From positions 24,210,739 to 24,274,738 of the forward strand of contig OZ026630.1 of NCBI GenBank assembly GCA_964020975.1: DNA of 64,000 nt, written 5' to 3'. This DNA comes from Hermodice carunculata. Lineage: Eukaryota; Annelida; Polychaeta; Eunicida; Amphinomidae. Position numbers and translations under genes: made by a program. A model generated the notes under the pieces. It was not told the origin of the DNA and made no database searches. It was given only the letters and a program-made list of their open reading frames with translations. Shown here one piece after another: positions 1 to 12,460 of the stretch. The first letter of the stretch is position 1; each line of letters opens with the position of its first letter.

Positions 1-507
1 CCTTCTTTTTGTACTCACGCATCTGGAAATTCCTGCAACTTGACAGGCTTTAATGCATGCATCATGCATGCATTCTTATAACATCTGAATGGTGGAATTC
101 ATCATTGATATATCTAAAATGCACAGATATATATACAGTGTGTGTATATATATACATATTAATTAGAGATGGAGGCTGGACCTCTTTTGGTGTCAAAAAA
201 CTCGTATACTTACACAATTAATGCTATACTATCATAAGCTTAATGACCATGGCAGGGAACCATTATCCAACAACAGTCTTAGGGAAGACCACCCAGGCCA
301 AACATGATAAGTAGAGTATCATACAGATGCGTGCAGTGGATTGACATATAGGCAGTCCTATCGTCATGGACAAGTAAATTTTTGGTCAGGACAAATGAAA
401 ATACTGATATCTATGCAGATTTAACCCAGTTCTTGTCCTGAACTGAGGCAGAAGTAGTGTGGTCAGATAAGCAGTGAAAAAGATCAAGTGTTGCATACAT
501 GTAGCAA

Positions 508-743
508 TTAACTCTTTCAGTGCCAATCACATCTTAAGTAGATCTATTTAAGTAAGACAAGTCTGAATTATCATAAGGATCCCAGATTCGTATTCCTTGT
601 AAAAAGATCTTTCATTCAGGTACCAGCATGCCTCTAGTTCCAGAGAAAAAAATTCCCAGGTCAACAGCTTTTAATTCACGTTGCGCATTGGGTGCCTAGA
701 AAAGCTGCTGACTCAGTCCAAAATTTGGCACTTAAAGAGTTAA
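508..743 (+). mobile_element. TTAA-flanked MITE (family T1), copy 1
   Basis: It begins TTAACTCTTTCAGTGCCAA and ends TTTGGCACTTAAAGAGTTAA, nearly perfect inverted ends of about 19 bp including the TTAA target. The interior contains CAACAGCTTTT and AAAGCTGCTGACTCAG blocks, which form a second, inner inverted repeat. TTAA ends suggest mobilisation by a piggyBac- or Kolobok-type transposase. There is no coding capacity. Other copies: 3882-4026, 7090-7165 and 59081-59312. Confidence 0.75.
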
Positions 744-749
744 TACATA

Positions 750-1018
750 TAGTTCCCAACCAGAGACCAGACAGGAAAGTTCCATGAAAGGGACAGGTAC
801 AGGATATATGAGAGGTTCAAATGTCAAGGTCACAGTGACCAGTTCTGGTGCATGACACACCCCTATCCTGATATGTCCACTTACCAAGTTTGGTAGGTGT
901 ACATAGGATGCTCCAGGAACGAGGGCCTGGGCAAGCTTTGTCAGAGGAATAGATGGACAGACAGACAGAAGGACTACAGGCATTCTTATAGTCCCCAGTG
1001 GGGAACTAAAAACCTAAT
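750..1018 (+). mobile_element. Pearl/HINE-like element, 3' part with terminal hairpin
   Basis: It holds one core unit (GGTCACAGTGACC, CATGACACACCCCTATCCTG, a CCAAGTTTGGTAGGTGTACA block), then the GATGGACAGACAGACAG tract, then a hairpin TCCCC-AGT-GGGGA at 992-1004, followed by ACTAAAAACCTAAT. The order core, gacaga tract, hairpin recurs at seven other places in this window. CTAA followed by T at the end is compatible with a Helitron-type 3' terminus (CTRR). Confidence 0.5.
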
Positions 1019-2384
1019 ATCTTGTCCTGAGCTGGTTAGGGGAAGCCCAATCAGCACATAAAGTGACAAAGATCTGTGACCTAATTTCTACCATGAAAGA
1101 TGTCAGGAAATGTCTTTATTTCTCAATACAGAAATCTATGTTGACATATACACACACAAGTAAGTGATCCTTCCACAAACTACACACTGACTTTGCCGGG
1201 TAGGGTGGGGGAAATAGATTATAGATACCAGGTGCATAACAGTATAAAAGAAATAACTACTACACGTAATGTGTGTACAAGTACATCACTGTATGTGAGC
1301 AGCACTGCTTAAAGGATTTTGTAAGAAATGTGTTGCATAGAAAGTACATGTAACTGCAAAAAATCTACATGTAACTGGTAAAATCTACAACACATGGTAA
1401 CTTAAAAATCCTGTGGCACTATGGCTATGTTATCAGGAACACAATCCCCATTCTGTATGGTTTCAGATATCCAGGTACATGTGCATGTAAATGATCATCA
1501 ACAACACTGAACAGCTGGGATGCTATGTACGGTCTATTTAAGGATAAAGAGGGCTGATGGGGGTGAGTATTGCCTCAGCCTTAAAAGAGCCTCCCAAGCA
1601 TGACGTACTCAGCTGCTAACCTTTTTCACACTATTGAAGGTGCACCTACAATATTATTGATTTCTGGGGGCTCTTTCTGTATACCGCAGTCATGATCTTG
1701 CTGGCCAAGTTTCAGACATTTATACTGCAGATGGGACAGGAACAAATGAAGAGGATCAGACAAAATTACAGAAGGTCAAACAATGCAGTGGGAATAAATC
1801 TCACGGATGTGTCACAAATAGGGGCTTCTGCTGCCAGTGGAATCTGGGGTTTCATCACGTTTCAGAACATTAGTCTTACACAGCAATATTACATGTGTGC
1901 ATTTCTTAAAGTTGATTCAGCTGTTACTGTTCTCTCAGTTGGTAGATATTTCAGATACCACCCACTTATTTTGTGGCTCTGTTGTAAACTGTGCAGCCTC
2001 ACTTAGAGCCATATTGTAATTTTATGGCACATTTTATATGGACTCAATTATCTAATTGGAAATCCCAACAGTTTAGGAAGATTTAGAAACTTTAGCTGCT
2101 TTATTCAATCTTTGCATAAGGGGGAAAAACATACTGTGCATCAAGTTTTCACTGTGCATTAAGTTTTCAGAACAAGTAAACCCAAACAAGCGCCGTACAT
2201 GTACAAACTGATAATTGTAGTTACCCTTCAGCTGTAGATTCTTCAATACTTTCCTGCTTAAATCACTGCAAAATGGCCTTTCTGATGTAAAAGATCATCT
2301 GCTCAATAGCTTTTATTTAAATTTTTCATTCATGCATTACATTTTGAACGAGAATTGTTGATGATACCTGTCAGGGCAGAATGT
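1019..2384. other. No gene recognised
   Basis: AT-rich single-copy-looking DNA. The longest plus-strand open frame (1692-2006) has no family resemblance and no splice context I trust. Confidence 0.5.
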
Positions 2385-2470
2385 TCAGGTCAACAGCTTT
2401 ACAAGGTACATGCTGGGTGTAATATTGCACCCACCCTGCACCAAAGAAACTTGTTGACTCAGTTTTTTTC
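2385..2470 (+). repeat. Degenerate core of MITE family T1
   Basis: GGTCAACAGCTTTAC, a TGCTGGGTG/CACCC segment and CTTGTTGACTCAGT match the inner hairpin of the TTAA-flanked family, but no TTAA ends could be placed with confidence. Confidence 0.4.
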
Positions 2471-2639
2471 TAGAAAAAAAGTTTGAAGAAAAAAATTCCT
2501 GGGCTTTTACTTGTTGAATTCCTTTTCACTTTTTTTTTCAGCAGTGTTTGATGACTCATTAAATAAATTGCTTAATTCCACCACTGAAATATTTCAGAAT
2601 TTTGAAAGTTTAGGTGAGGGACAAAAGCGTTAATTGTTC

Positions 2640-2820
2640 TTAATGCTTGTCCATCCACCCTTCCATTTGGTCAATAACTCACAAATTCTGGAACTGATTT
2701 TAATCAAATTTAATACATAGGGACCTCATGGGGCCAAGATAAACTGATAAGTTCCTGGGTCACTGTGACCTATCTACTTACTCAGTGCTGTGACCTATTT
2801 AGAAAGCAGGCTTACTATCA
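2640..2820 (-). repeat. Inverted partial pearl-like core
   Basis: Reading on the minus strand there is a GGATGGACAAGC tract, and on the plus strand a TTTGGTCAATAACTCACAAATTC block followed by GTCACTGTGACC. These are the words of the AGGTCA-rich tandem family. The copy is short and degraded. Confidence 0.35.
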
Positions 2821-3136
2821 CTCCCCCCTCCCCAAACAAATTTAAAATTCATTCAGCATAAAAAGTGCTGTTAAGAAGCATCATTGGTTTTACTCCATTC
2901 AGTTTTTATCCACCCAAAAAACTTCTTATAATTAGAGTTACCATATCTACATCACTCCTTCCATATGATTGACTGCAGAACCCTGTTCTTTGCAAAATTC
3001 TATTATCATCCTAGACATGAGGATTATGACCAAACATTCGTCAAACTTATAATTAGTTTACAAGATGCTACACTGAAATGCCATTGAAACCCACAAATGC
3101 ACAACTGAGCCCTACTATCGTGGCTGCAGCTTATAC

Positions 3137-3358
3137 ATGATACATGTACATTCAATTTGTAGTATTTTCCAGCCTGATATGGTAATTATTCATTTTATTG
3201 TAAATTATCTGGATGATCTAGGTGGTGTAGACAGCGTACAGAAAGCTGATAAAGCTTTTTGTTTTCTGCACAGTTTATTGATACCTTTGGCAGCAGATGA
3301 AGCTCTGAAAAAGGTAATTGCATGGACCCACGACCAGCCTGTTTTCAGAACTGACTAG
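3137..3358 (+). pseudogene. DIRS-type retroelement fossil (reverse transcriptase fragment)
   Basis: A short open stretch encodes NYLDDLGGVDSVQKADKAF followed by LHSLLIPLAADEALKKV. The order fits the palm motif and following helix of reverse transcriptases from DIRS-like, tyrosine-recombinase retroelements of invertebrates, where NYLDD[LF]xGVDxxxKAxxAF is typical. Only this fragment is recognisable. No ends, recombinase or RNase H are seen. It is an old, broken copy. Confidence 0.55.
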
Positions 3359-3881
3359 TTGTGGGGGCATATTGAAACCGCCATATAAATAGTGTGTCTG
3401 TTCATGGTTTTAATTCTAGTTGGACAAGGTGTGCATATTTCAGCTATTGTTTGAGAGAGAACACTACTGTGCAATTTATGAGATGCAAATTTGAGTGGTA
3501 CACACTGAAGGAGAACTTACCAGACAACTGATAGGCTTAGTACGTGTCATCTGGGTGGCAGTTTGCTAAATCATTTTTACATTCTTGTGAGAACAAAATG
3601 TTTGATGTATTTGTGTCTGATTATGTTTCCACATTTATTGGTGAATAGTAATACATGTCTTCCTAAGGTCACATGGTTTGCAGGTATAGAACAGCATCAG
3701 ATCAGACACAATGCAGTGGGTTCATGCAGAGCAGCCTCTTCATTCAGGAATTTATATTTACAGTCAAAGACTACCATTTCTTTTTGCTTGTTTTTAAATG
3801 TTCTTGTGTTATCTGCTGATATGGTCAATGCAGCTGCATAGATCGATTTATCCTAAGGTATTGAGTCATTTTTCCTTTTTT

Positions 3882-4026
3882 TTAAACCCTTTATGTGCCA
3901 AATTTTGGACTGAGTAACAGCTTTTCTCAGTGCACATTGCACCCAATATGTGCCGAGAAAAGCTGTTGACCTGGTCTTTTTGCAAGGAATATGAATTGTA
4001 AATGTGATTGGCACTGAAAGAGTTAA
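3882..4026 (-). mobile_element. TTAA-flanked MITE (family T1), copy 2
   Basis: Ends TTAAACCCTTTATGTGCCAA and TTGGCACTGAAAGAGTTAA match copy 1 in inverse orientation. The interior is a long hairpin: AACAGCTTTTCTC on one arm and GAGAAAAGCTGTTGAC on the other, around a short CACATTGCACCC loop region. At 145 bp it is the cleanest copy for defining the family. Confidence 0.78.
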
Positions 4027-7000
4027 TTTTGACACCAATGGGCATGTTGCAGCTTGGACCGCTTTCTTACTGACCTTTTTCTTGCTGGTTTGGAAATTAA
4101 TTTTAGTGCCCACCAGTTCACACAAATTTGACTGGAATAAACAACATGGCAAGGGTGATGTTTTATTCAGTAGCAATTAATGGATTGCTCGTTTTGCTCA
4201 GATGGTGTCAAAAACAAATCAATTTTGTAAACAAGTGGTTAGAGTAATTTTTAAAACAAAATCTAGTTCAATTTTTTGTCCATGGACTGCCTTTAAAAAG
4301 CTTTGCTATTTGGTACCAGGACTGGATGAAGATCTGGTATTATTTTGGATCTTCCAGAAACATTTTAGCCTCTTATAGTTCCATGAGATTTTTGAGGTTG
4401 ATGTAAGCTAGGGCAGGCTACAATGATTCAACATTTTCAGTTCATTCTTTCATTGTGTGGGGTGCTACATTTGCATTCAAGATTGAAATTACTGGGGAAT
4501 TTATTGACAGTCAGGGAGATTGGAGTTCAGATGCATATTACAATATTTAGATATCTCGATGGAATCAAGAATCTTCATTGCCATGAGAATGGCAGAGTGG
4601 TTTTGTAATAATGAACTGTATTGATGAGAATTAAGTTTTTCAGTATTATTTTTTTTTTTCAAGAAACCTTGTTTGCATACACATATATTAAAGTGCATGT
4701 GCAATCTGTAAAATCAGGGATTATTAACATTATTTCCGTTTCATATACATATAATGTTAATATATATGTATGTGTTTGTTTTTCTCTTTTATAATTGACA
4801 TGAATATGCATTATATGCCAGTTTTCACAAATGTTTACCATTTCATAACAGGTGTTGGTATATGTCTCAACTGTTTGAAGTCAGGATACTGTGGGGTGTA
4901 ATAGTGGTGACAGTTTATATTATGGAGAATGAGGTACATGTACATGGATGTGTTGTAAATAAATCTGGTATAGAATATTTTACAGCTTGTGTGCTGTTAG
5001 CAATTAACTTAACTATAATCACGTTAGGTCTTTGTGACTTCGTTCAAAGTAATCGCATCAGTTTCATATTAGTATCTGGTACTAATTTTTGTTTTCAGAT
5101 TTTTTTTTCTTTCTTTGCACTCTAGTTTTATGTAATTATTTTCGTTTTGCGTTATTTAGTTTTGTTTGGCTGTAGTTTGTTTTGGGAGGTTAATTACAAT
5201 TTGTATGGAACATGGTTAGTGTTGTGATTTCTTTCTGTTATGAGTGTAAATTTTTCCAGGGCCGAATGAATGTAACGCACAGGCACGTGCACACACTCAT
5301 TTGCAATGAATGAACAATTCAACTTACATGTACATGTAGTTGTAAGGATGACTGACAGTATATCTATTTCTACTCTTCAAGTCTTTGTGATATTGCCATT
5401 CACCAAACTGGCCCATTTGTGCTATCAGCTGTTTGTTTGGTCTGGACAAGTAAACATCAAATATGTGGGCTTGGTCTGATATGGTTGGGCAAGCGGCCCA
5501 TTGAGTAAAAACTGGAGAGTGCTTGAAGCATGGCAAGTTTGACTGGTCAGTCTGACTCACTGTTCCACAGCCAATGGAGTGTTATGGAACGGTCCATTGG
5601 TGGCCTGTGAAGCCAGCAAAACCTGGGTGCCAGGGCCATCTGGAGGGTTCAATGCTAAGCCACAATGGAGCCCCAGCCAAATCAATCATTATCCTCAAAC
5701 TATCATGCCTGACAACTCAATTAGTCTGCCTTCATACAGGGAAGTGTACAGTGTGCCCCATTTGGCTACCCACTCTGCAGGATGTTATTACTGGACAGAT
5801 CTCTTGTTATCCAACTTGGTGGTGTACCACTTGTAGAGTCCCTTAAATCATCTGCATACCCTATCTAAAAGTAATACAATGCCCTTAACTGGCAAAGTCT
5901 ATTTGGATCTGCTGTGATTGCCTGGTCATACATCTCAAAGGTTATGTGCCTGGCTTAATCATTCAAGTCTATGGCAGCTGCATGATCATAAATTCAATTG
6001 GTTGACTTCTCTTCGGTGACTGATAGAAAACTTTTGCTCATGTACGTGGGCCAGGGAAATAGATCCTCTGAATATGTCTAATATTATACATCTTCTATAA
6101 AAGCAAACAATTTTGGTGCAGCATTGCATTTTATTATCTCTGCAATGCAGAAGGTCACCGAGATTTAGCATTCTGCCAAATTTGCTGTCTGAGTTAACTC
6201 AACAAGACGCCATGCAGATATAATATAGCAAATACAAAAGCCACCAGTGAAGCACAATTTTCCAACACTATTTAGATGTGCGGAAAACCAAGCTAGTTGA
6301 TAAGCTCTCCCACTTCAATGTTGTAATACTTTTTTAATCACTTTTCATGAATCACTCTCCTTGATTCATGTTTGGTTGCACATCCAAAGCCAATCAGGAC
6401 CAGCTCAAAGAGGCTCTTGTATCTGTGAGCTGATTTCTGAAATGATCTCTAATTGTGTGGTGGAAAGCAGATTAGGGTCAATATTTGATAAAGCATGTAC
6501 AGGGTCAAGACAAATTAAAGGGAAGTGGAGAAGCACAGTAAGACAGATGTATAATGTCAGTGTACCCAGGCCAATGGTATAGAGACTGGTAAACCTGCAA
6601 GCTTTCACTATTCATCACGCAAAGCCCTAGCTATATCTGGAAAGCTGGGTCTCAATCTTCTTTGCCATTAATGTCTGTCAGGTGCAGGTGATCAAATATA
6701 CATGCTGGGTGTATTTCCATGGCCCAGATCAAAGCTTACAGGTCAATTAAATCAGCCACACAGCAGTTCCCCTCCTCCATAAAATGCATTTTGCTGTGGT
6801 GGTGTTGCAATAATATCAATGGAAACTATTCCTGTCAACTTACTGCAATGACAGAAGCAACATTGCAGTTTTGACAATATTGTCAATTTTCCCACATTTC
6901 CTTGCACCATAAATGCTGATGTTTCAATCCATGATATGTTTGAAAGACAAACTAATATGATGCATTGATTTTGAGGTGATGATTTACACTCACAATGTAG

Positions 7001-7089
7001 AAATTTACATATTAAACCAAATCAATTTGTTACCAGTGATTGACTGATGTGGAACTCCAAGTTACAAAAGGCACAACTGAATATCAAAT
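4027..7089. other. No gene recognised
   Basis: Mostly AT-rich unique sequence. A GC-richer patch at 5570-5840 is open in two plus-strand frames, behind a possible acceptor at 5570. I could not identify either peptide. Confidence 0.5.
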
Positions 7090-7165
7090 TTAACTCTTTC
7101 AGTGCCAAATTTAGTGTCAATTCACAGCATATCAACTTTTGTCAAGATTGGCATAGAAAGATTAA
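7090..7165 (+). mobile_element. TTAA-flanked MITE (family T1), short internally deleted copy
   Basis: The left end TTAACTCTTTCAGTGCCAA is identical to copy 1. The right end reads ATTGGCATAGAAAGATTAA, a degraded inverted partner. Only about 76 bp remain, so the inner hairpin region has been lost. Confidence 0.55.
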
Positions 7166-8686
7166 GTAATACCAGGAAATGCTGTTACTGAAACATATTC
7201 CTAAAAGTACATCATGCAGTTAAACTCAGTGCTGGACACATTTATACATCTTTGGTTCAAACATCCTTTAATGCATTCACATTTGTATGTATCCAGCAAA
7301 CACCAAGCCATTAAAGCACAAACACAAAGTACTGCTACATAGGAGAAAGGTAGCTCCTGGTATTTCCAGGAAATATGTTAGCAATTAGTTATGCAAGAAC
7401 AGCAATATTCTGAAGCAATTAAGGAGTGGTAACCAAAACCAAAATATGGCTGTTTTTTTGTGCTATTAATCCTGCTTTCTAATAGACAATTATCTACTCT
7501 TATTTCAGATCCTAATGTGTTTGCAGACCCTTGCAAATGCTTGATAAAATCCATTACTTGGATGCTCCAGTTTACCACAAGCTAATTTTCCACTTTGTAG
7601 CATGATATAATCGAGTTTGTGATAACATGTATTTTTTACATGGCATACTCATGATGCCTCGATTCATTCCGATTTCTGTTGGTTTCTCTCACCAACTAGT
7701 GTGCTATACCTATACATTAGTCTGGACTATACTGACTGCTCTACTATATGTTCACTTTTTCAATACATTAGATGCTGCACAAAAATCAAAGTGACAGAGC
7801 TAAATTAAATTTGCCTGATCTTGCAATAACAAAGAATACTCACATTTCAGAGTCATTAAATGCAATTTCTTGAATTTCAATTCTGTTCAGTAAAATTATG
7901 CATCTGAATATGCCAAACTTGACTGAATTGACTGTGTAAATTATTGTTTAAGAGTGGCATGTATGTATAAGCTTCAGTTTTCCTTATGTATACTATGCTT
8001 TGACAGCTGCTGAGTGTTTTGGAAAATTTTACCCAGACAGCACTTCAAGACATGAAATTAATAAGTAGTCCATCAGAAATGGCTGAGGCACACCCACTTT
8101 CTTCTGCACCAATTTTAACACCATATTCTGCCAGTCCTATGCTGCCAAAAATCTCTTCATGCATGGTGATAATCAGGAAATGTCAACCATATAATATTTG
8201 ACAACACAACAAATGGCCAACCCTGACATTCAGGAGTACAACCCCAACCATGTTGAATATGCCAGGATGGTGGACATGAATTGCAACAATATTGCATCTG
8301 TATGCTATTATCAATAGGAATCCGAGTGGAAAATAAATTGATTTATCCAATTACCTAGACATCTTGGAGCCTTGACTAGATCCAGCTACAACGGCATACA
8401 GGGGATACAATCCATCACGATTAGGACTTTGTTGTCTCTTAAGTCCAGACTCCACTGCCTTTGTAGCTTCACTGACAAGACAGCAACCAGTGTGGGTTAG
8501 GAACCCATGAGGAATTCTATCCCCATAGCTTGTCTTAACAAAACTTAGTTTCATGAAAAGCTTTACACATCTAGATCTGCAAGCCACTGGGCAAACTACA
8601 TAATCTGCTACCCCGGTAAAGCCTTAATATTAAACTCTAAAGAATAAAATAAGTCTGTATAATATTTTACAGGGCATTGCTTTGCA
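7166..8686. other. No gene recognised
   Basis: Unique AT-rich sequence. The small open frames on either strand lack any recognisable motif. Confidence 0.5.
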
Positions 8687-8896
8687 TTAACCCTTTCCTG
8701 GTGAGATTTATATTAAGTCAATGAGCCTTCTCCCAGCCAGTGTCCAGGATAGCTATAAACCCGAGGCATGACATCATGAAAGGTCTTATCTACAATTATC
8801 AGCAAAAATGTTTTCTATGGACATAAAATTAAAAAACATATATTAATAAATTTACATGCAGGCACTTCTGGGCGATTTTGAGCCTGGAAAGGTTAA
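8687..8896. mobile_element. Second TTAA-flanked MITE family (T2)
   Basis: It starts TTAACCCTTTCCTGGTGAGA and ends TGAGCCTGGAAAGGTTAA; the ends are inverted partners over about 15 bp with TTAA outermost. The interior of about 170 bp does not match family T1. There is no open frame. Confidence 0.6.
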
Positions 8897-10789
8897 TTCA
8901 TCCTTTTGTGCTAATTGTTGCAAAGAAATCAAAAAGTAATTCCACATTGTGCCCATTCAGTTTTCACAAAAAAGCTGTTTATTAGTGATACTGAACAGAG
9001 TTCTTTTGAGAAGAATACAATAAGGTATTTGCGGTGTCAGTCTGCAGGCCTGTGATTTATGCCTGCAAACATACAGATCTGTAACTACAACTGTTGTGTA
9101 CATTTTGTCATGCAACTGGGATGTTACCTTGCTTAGGCCTGCTGACTGTAGATAATTGAAGCCTGGCTAATTGTTGGATAGATTATCGGTAGTTATTTTT
9201 GTTTTGAAGAGTGCATATGAGTGTGCCATACGGCCAATTAACAGTCTTAAAAGTATGGCACCAAAGGAATTCTGTGTTATAAATAATGTCTCCAGACCTC
9301 TAATTTATCAAGCTAAGTATGTAGACAATGTCTGATGATGCAGATATATGTCTTCATTCAATTCACTTTATGAATCCATTGTACATACCATATATGGTTA
9401 AGGTTGTCTTTCTATGCTAAGGACAATCAGTCAAACATCACTAGTTCACCCGTAAAAATAACAAACACAAAGTCTATATTTTGCAAAGGACAATGAAGGT
9501 CTACAGATGATAAATGGCTTTAACTTTTTTTTGTGCATAAATGCTTTAAAAAATCCTCTGATGGGAAATTTATTTGTGACTCTCCTTTGAACATTACATG
9601 TGTCCCATGTACATATGGTTATCCAAAGCTGTTTTCAACAAAGACTGTGAATACAAATTTTCTTGTAGACAATCAATTAATTGGGTGGCAACATGTGCAA
9701 TCATTTTCTCCGGAACTCTCCAAGGTACAAGATTTGACTCCTGTACTTCACTTTGAGACCATAAAAACAATCTTTATTTGTTTTAGGAAAATAAATCAAT
9801 CTGTTTCTGAATGTCACTGAGAGCAATAACTATACAACTGGGGCAAATGGAATGACACTCAGCTAACTACACATTGCCCACACAACACTACAGCCACACA
9901 ATCTACCACTACAAAATGGGCAGAAAAACTGCTAGCCTAGAACTAACCCAATCAATCATACCCAGGATATACAATATGAACCCAACATGCAAGAAGAAAT
10001 CATGCTTGAATAACCTCTGAGACCAGTATAAAATTTTATTTGCCATTTGGGTGTATCATGACTTTTTGTAGGAGCTAATGGATCATGTCCTGGTGTAATC
10101 AATCAAGAGTGATTGTTCAAGCACCTTTGGTCTGGGTATCAAAACTAATATCTCTGGTCTTTGAAGTCTGTACTTGAACTAGCCGCACACGGTTCCGTGT
10201 CCAAGGATTATTTCTCTTTATCATCCATGCATTTCAGTAAAACCAGGAAATACTTTCAGCTTTAACATGTTTAACTTAATGAGGTAGTGCATCCAGTACA
10301 ATTACACAGCTGTCTTTGATCTCCAAGGCTTTCACTTGACAAAATACTGGTTAAAATTTACTCTCCCTGTTTACAACTTGCTAATCAGACTTACTGAAAA
10401 ACTAGTTCAACTCTTAAAACATAATCAGCAAACAAAACTCAAAAGTAGTATTTAGTATTTTCCATATTACTGCACTTGGTAATTCTTAGAGATTAAAGTA
10501 TACACATTTAAAATTGCAAACTTTTTATATGCCTGATGTATCCAATTTTTGAGACTGCCATGTGATACAAACAGTTTCAAATTTTACTTTGCAAAAATCT
10601 AGAACAGTTTGGATACTTTGTGGAAAGCACTTGATCTTTAACAGTAATATTTTAGAAATATGAAGGAAGGCAATTGCATAACAGCTCCAAGGCTCTTACT
10701 GAGCAATTAGTTTCCTTCATGACCTGAGTTTGAAAAGTCAGTTTGATCCATCTTACTACTTAAGCGGTTCACTGGGAACCGTGACTGCT
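8897..10789. other. No gene recognised
   Basis: AT-rich unique sequence. The plus-strand frame 9533-9820 shows no known domain. Confidence 0.5.
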
Positions 10790-11935
10790 GTTATGCTGGA
10801 AATGGCAGCTCATTGAGTGTCTTATATACTGCAAAGTAACAAGACCATTATGGTAGCTAAGTGTTTTATATATTACAAGGTAACAAGACCATAATGGAAG
10901 CTCACTGAGTGTTTTACATACCACATGTACAAGACTGTTATGGCAGCTCACTCAGTGTCCAATATGCTGCAGAGTAACAAGACTGTAATGGTACATTAGC
11001 TCACTGAGTGTCCTATACTCTGTACAGTAATAAGACCATAAATTGGTAGCTCACTGAGTGTCCTACACACTGTACAGTAATAAGACCATAAATTGGTAGC
11101 TCACTGAGACTCTGAGTGTCCTATACACTGCAGAGTAATGAGACCATAATGTAATTAGCTGGTTGGGTGTCTTAAATACACTGCAGGGTAATGAGACTGT
11201 AAGGGTAGCTCCCTTTGTCCTACAAGCTGCAGGGTGAGACTGTAAATGGTAACTAACTGAGTGTACTATACAGTGCAGAGTAATGAGACCATAATGTTAG
11301 CTTGCTGGGTGTCTTAAATACGCTGCAGGGTAACAAGTCTGTATGGAGCTGACTGACTGTCCTATATACTGGAGGGCAATGAGACTGTAAATGGTCGCTC
11401 ACTGAGTGTCCTATACACTGCAAGGTAATGAGACCATAATCGCAGCTTGCTGGGTGTCTTAAATACACTGCAGGTTAATGAGTCTGTACATTGTGGCTCA
11501 CTGAGTGTCCTATACACAGCAGGGTAATGAGACTGTAAATCGTAGCTCACTGAGTGTCCTATACACAGCAGGGTAATGAGACTGTAAATCGTAGCTCACT
11601 GAGTGTCCTATACACTGCAGGGTAATGAGACTGTAAATTGTAGCTCACTGAGTGTCCTATACACTGCAGGGTAATGAGACTGTAAATTGTAGCTCACTGA
11701 GTGTCCTATACACAGCAGGGTAATGAGACTGTAAATTGTAGCTCACTGAGTGTCCTATACACAGCAGGGTAATGACACTGTAAATTGTAGCTCACTGAGT
11801 GTCCTATACACTGCAGGGTAACGAGACTATAAATCGTAGCTCACTGAGTGTCCTATACACTGCAGGGTAATGAGACTGTAAATTGTAGCTCACTGAGTGT
11901 CCTACACACTGCTGGGTAACAAGGCCATAGTAATT
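10790..11935. repeat. Minisatellite, 49-bp unit, about 20 or more copies
   Basis: The unit can be read as GGTAATGAGACTGTAAATTG, TAGCTCACTGAGTGTCCTAT, ACACTGCAG. From about 11480 to 11920 the copies are nearly identical and spaced at 49 bp. From 10790 to 11480 they are older, with indels, unit lengths near 50-60 bp and substitutions such as AGACCATAATG. There is a clear gradient from diverged (left) to homogeneous (right). Short minus-strand open frames here are products of the period and not genes. Confidence 0.92.
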
Positions 11936-12359
11936 AACATACAGGTATGTTATGTGAAAGATTATTTTTCCAATTAGAATTTGCATGATCCTGAATGGGC
12001 AAGTACCATGTTGACATGTAAGCCTGGTGTTCTCAGTTCACATGTCCCAGAGCCTAATAGGAACATGTAGTTTGGGAGACAGTGGCCTTTGCAGTGTAAA
12101 CTCAGACTCAGAAAGTATTTACATGACAGAGTGCACTATATGTTACACTTACATCTGTGTATACATAATGGACATGAGATGAAGATAACATAGCATGTAG
12201 CCATAGGCCAGACGTATTACAAACAAGGCAACAAAATAGACACAGACATATATATGTACGGAAATGTCATGATGACTGCACCTAAAGATTAAAATACCAT
12301 TCAAAGAACACAGTACCCTTCGGCCGCCTTCAATCTCTTTTGCTGTGAGTGAATAGGAA

Positions 12360-12460
12360 TAGTGTCCCATAGTATCAGGTATAGTTACCTGCACATATAC
12401 TACTGTTGTACGCTTGACCTTTGACCTCAAAAACATTAGATCAAATATAGAGGTATATAT
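12360..12460 (+). repeat. Pearl-like tandem repeat, left piece before the LINE
   Basis: TACTGTTGTACGCTTGACC, then TTTGACCTCAAAAACATTAG matches 14170-14225 (CACCATTGTGCACTTGACC, then TTTGACCTCAAAAAGTACG). The match breaks exactly where the LINE begins and resumes at 13830, so this is one unit split by the insertion. Confidence 0.7.

Noticed and set aside
5571-5836. Possible terminal exon of a plus-strand gene (acceptor CTGTTCCACAG, 88 open codons)
   Set aside because: A second plus-strand frame is open over the same stretch, so low stop density may be compositional. The peptide matches no family I know and there is no partner exon.
10769-11986. Several minus-strand frames with repeated YRTLSE motifs
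   Set aside because: Produced by the 49-bp minisatellite, whose unit length is not a multiple of three, so frames shift from copy to copy.
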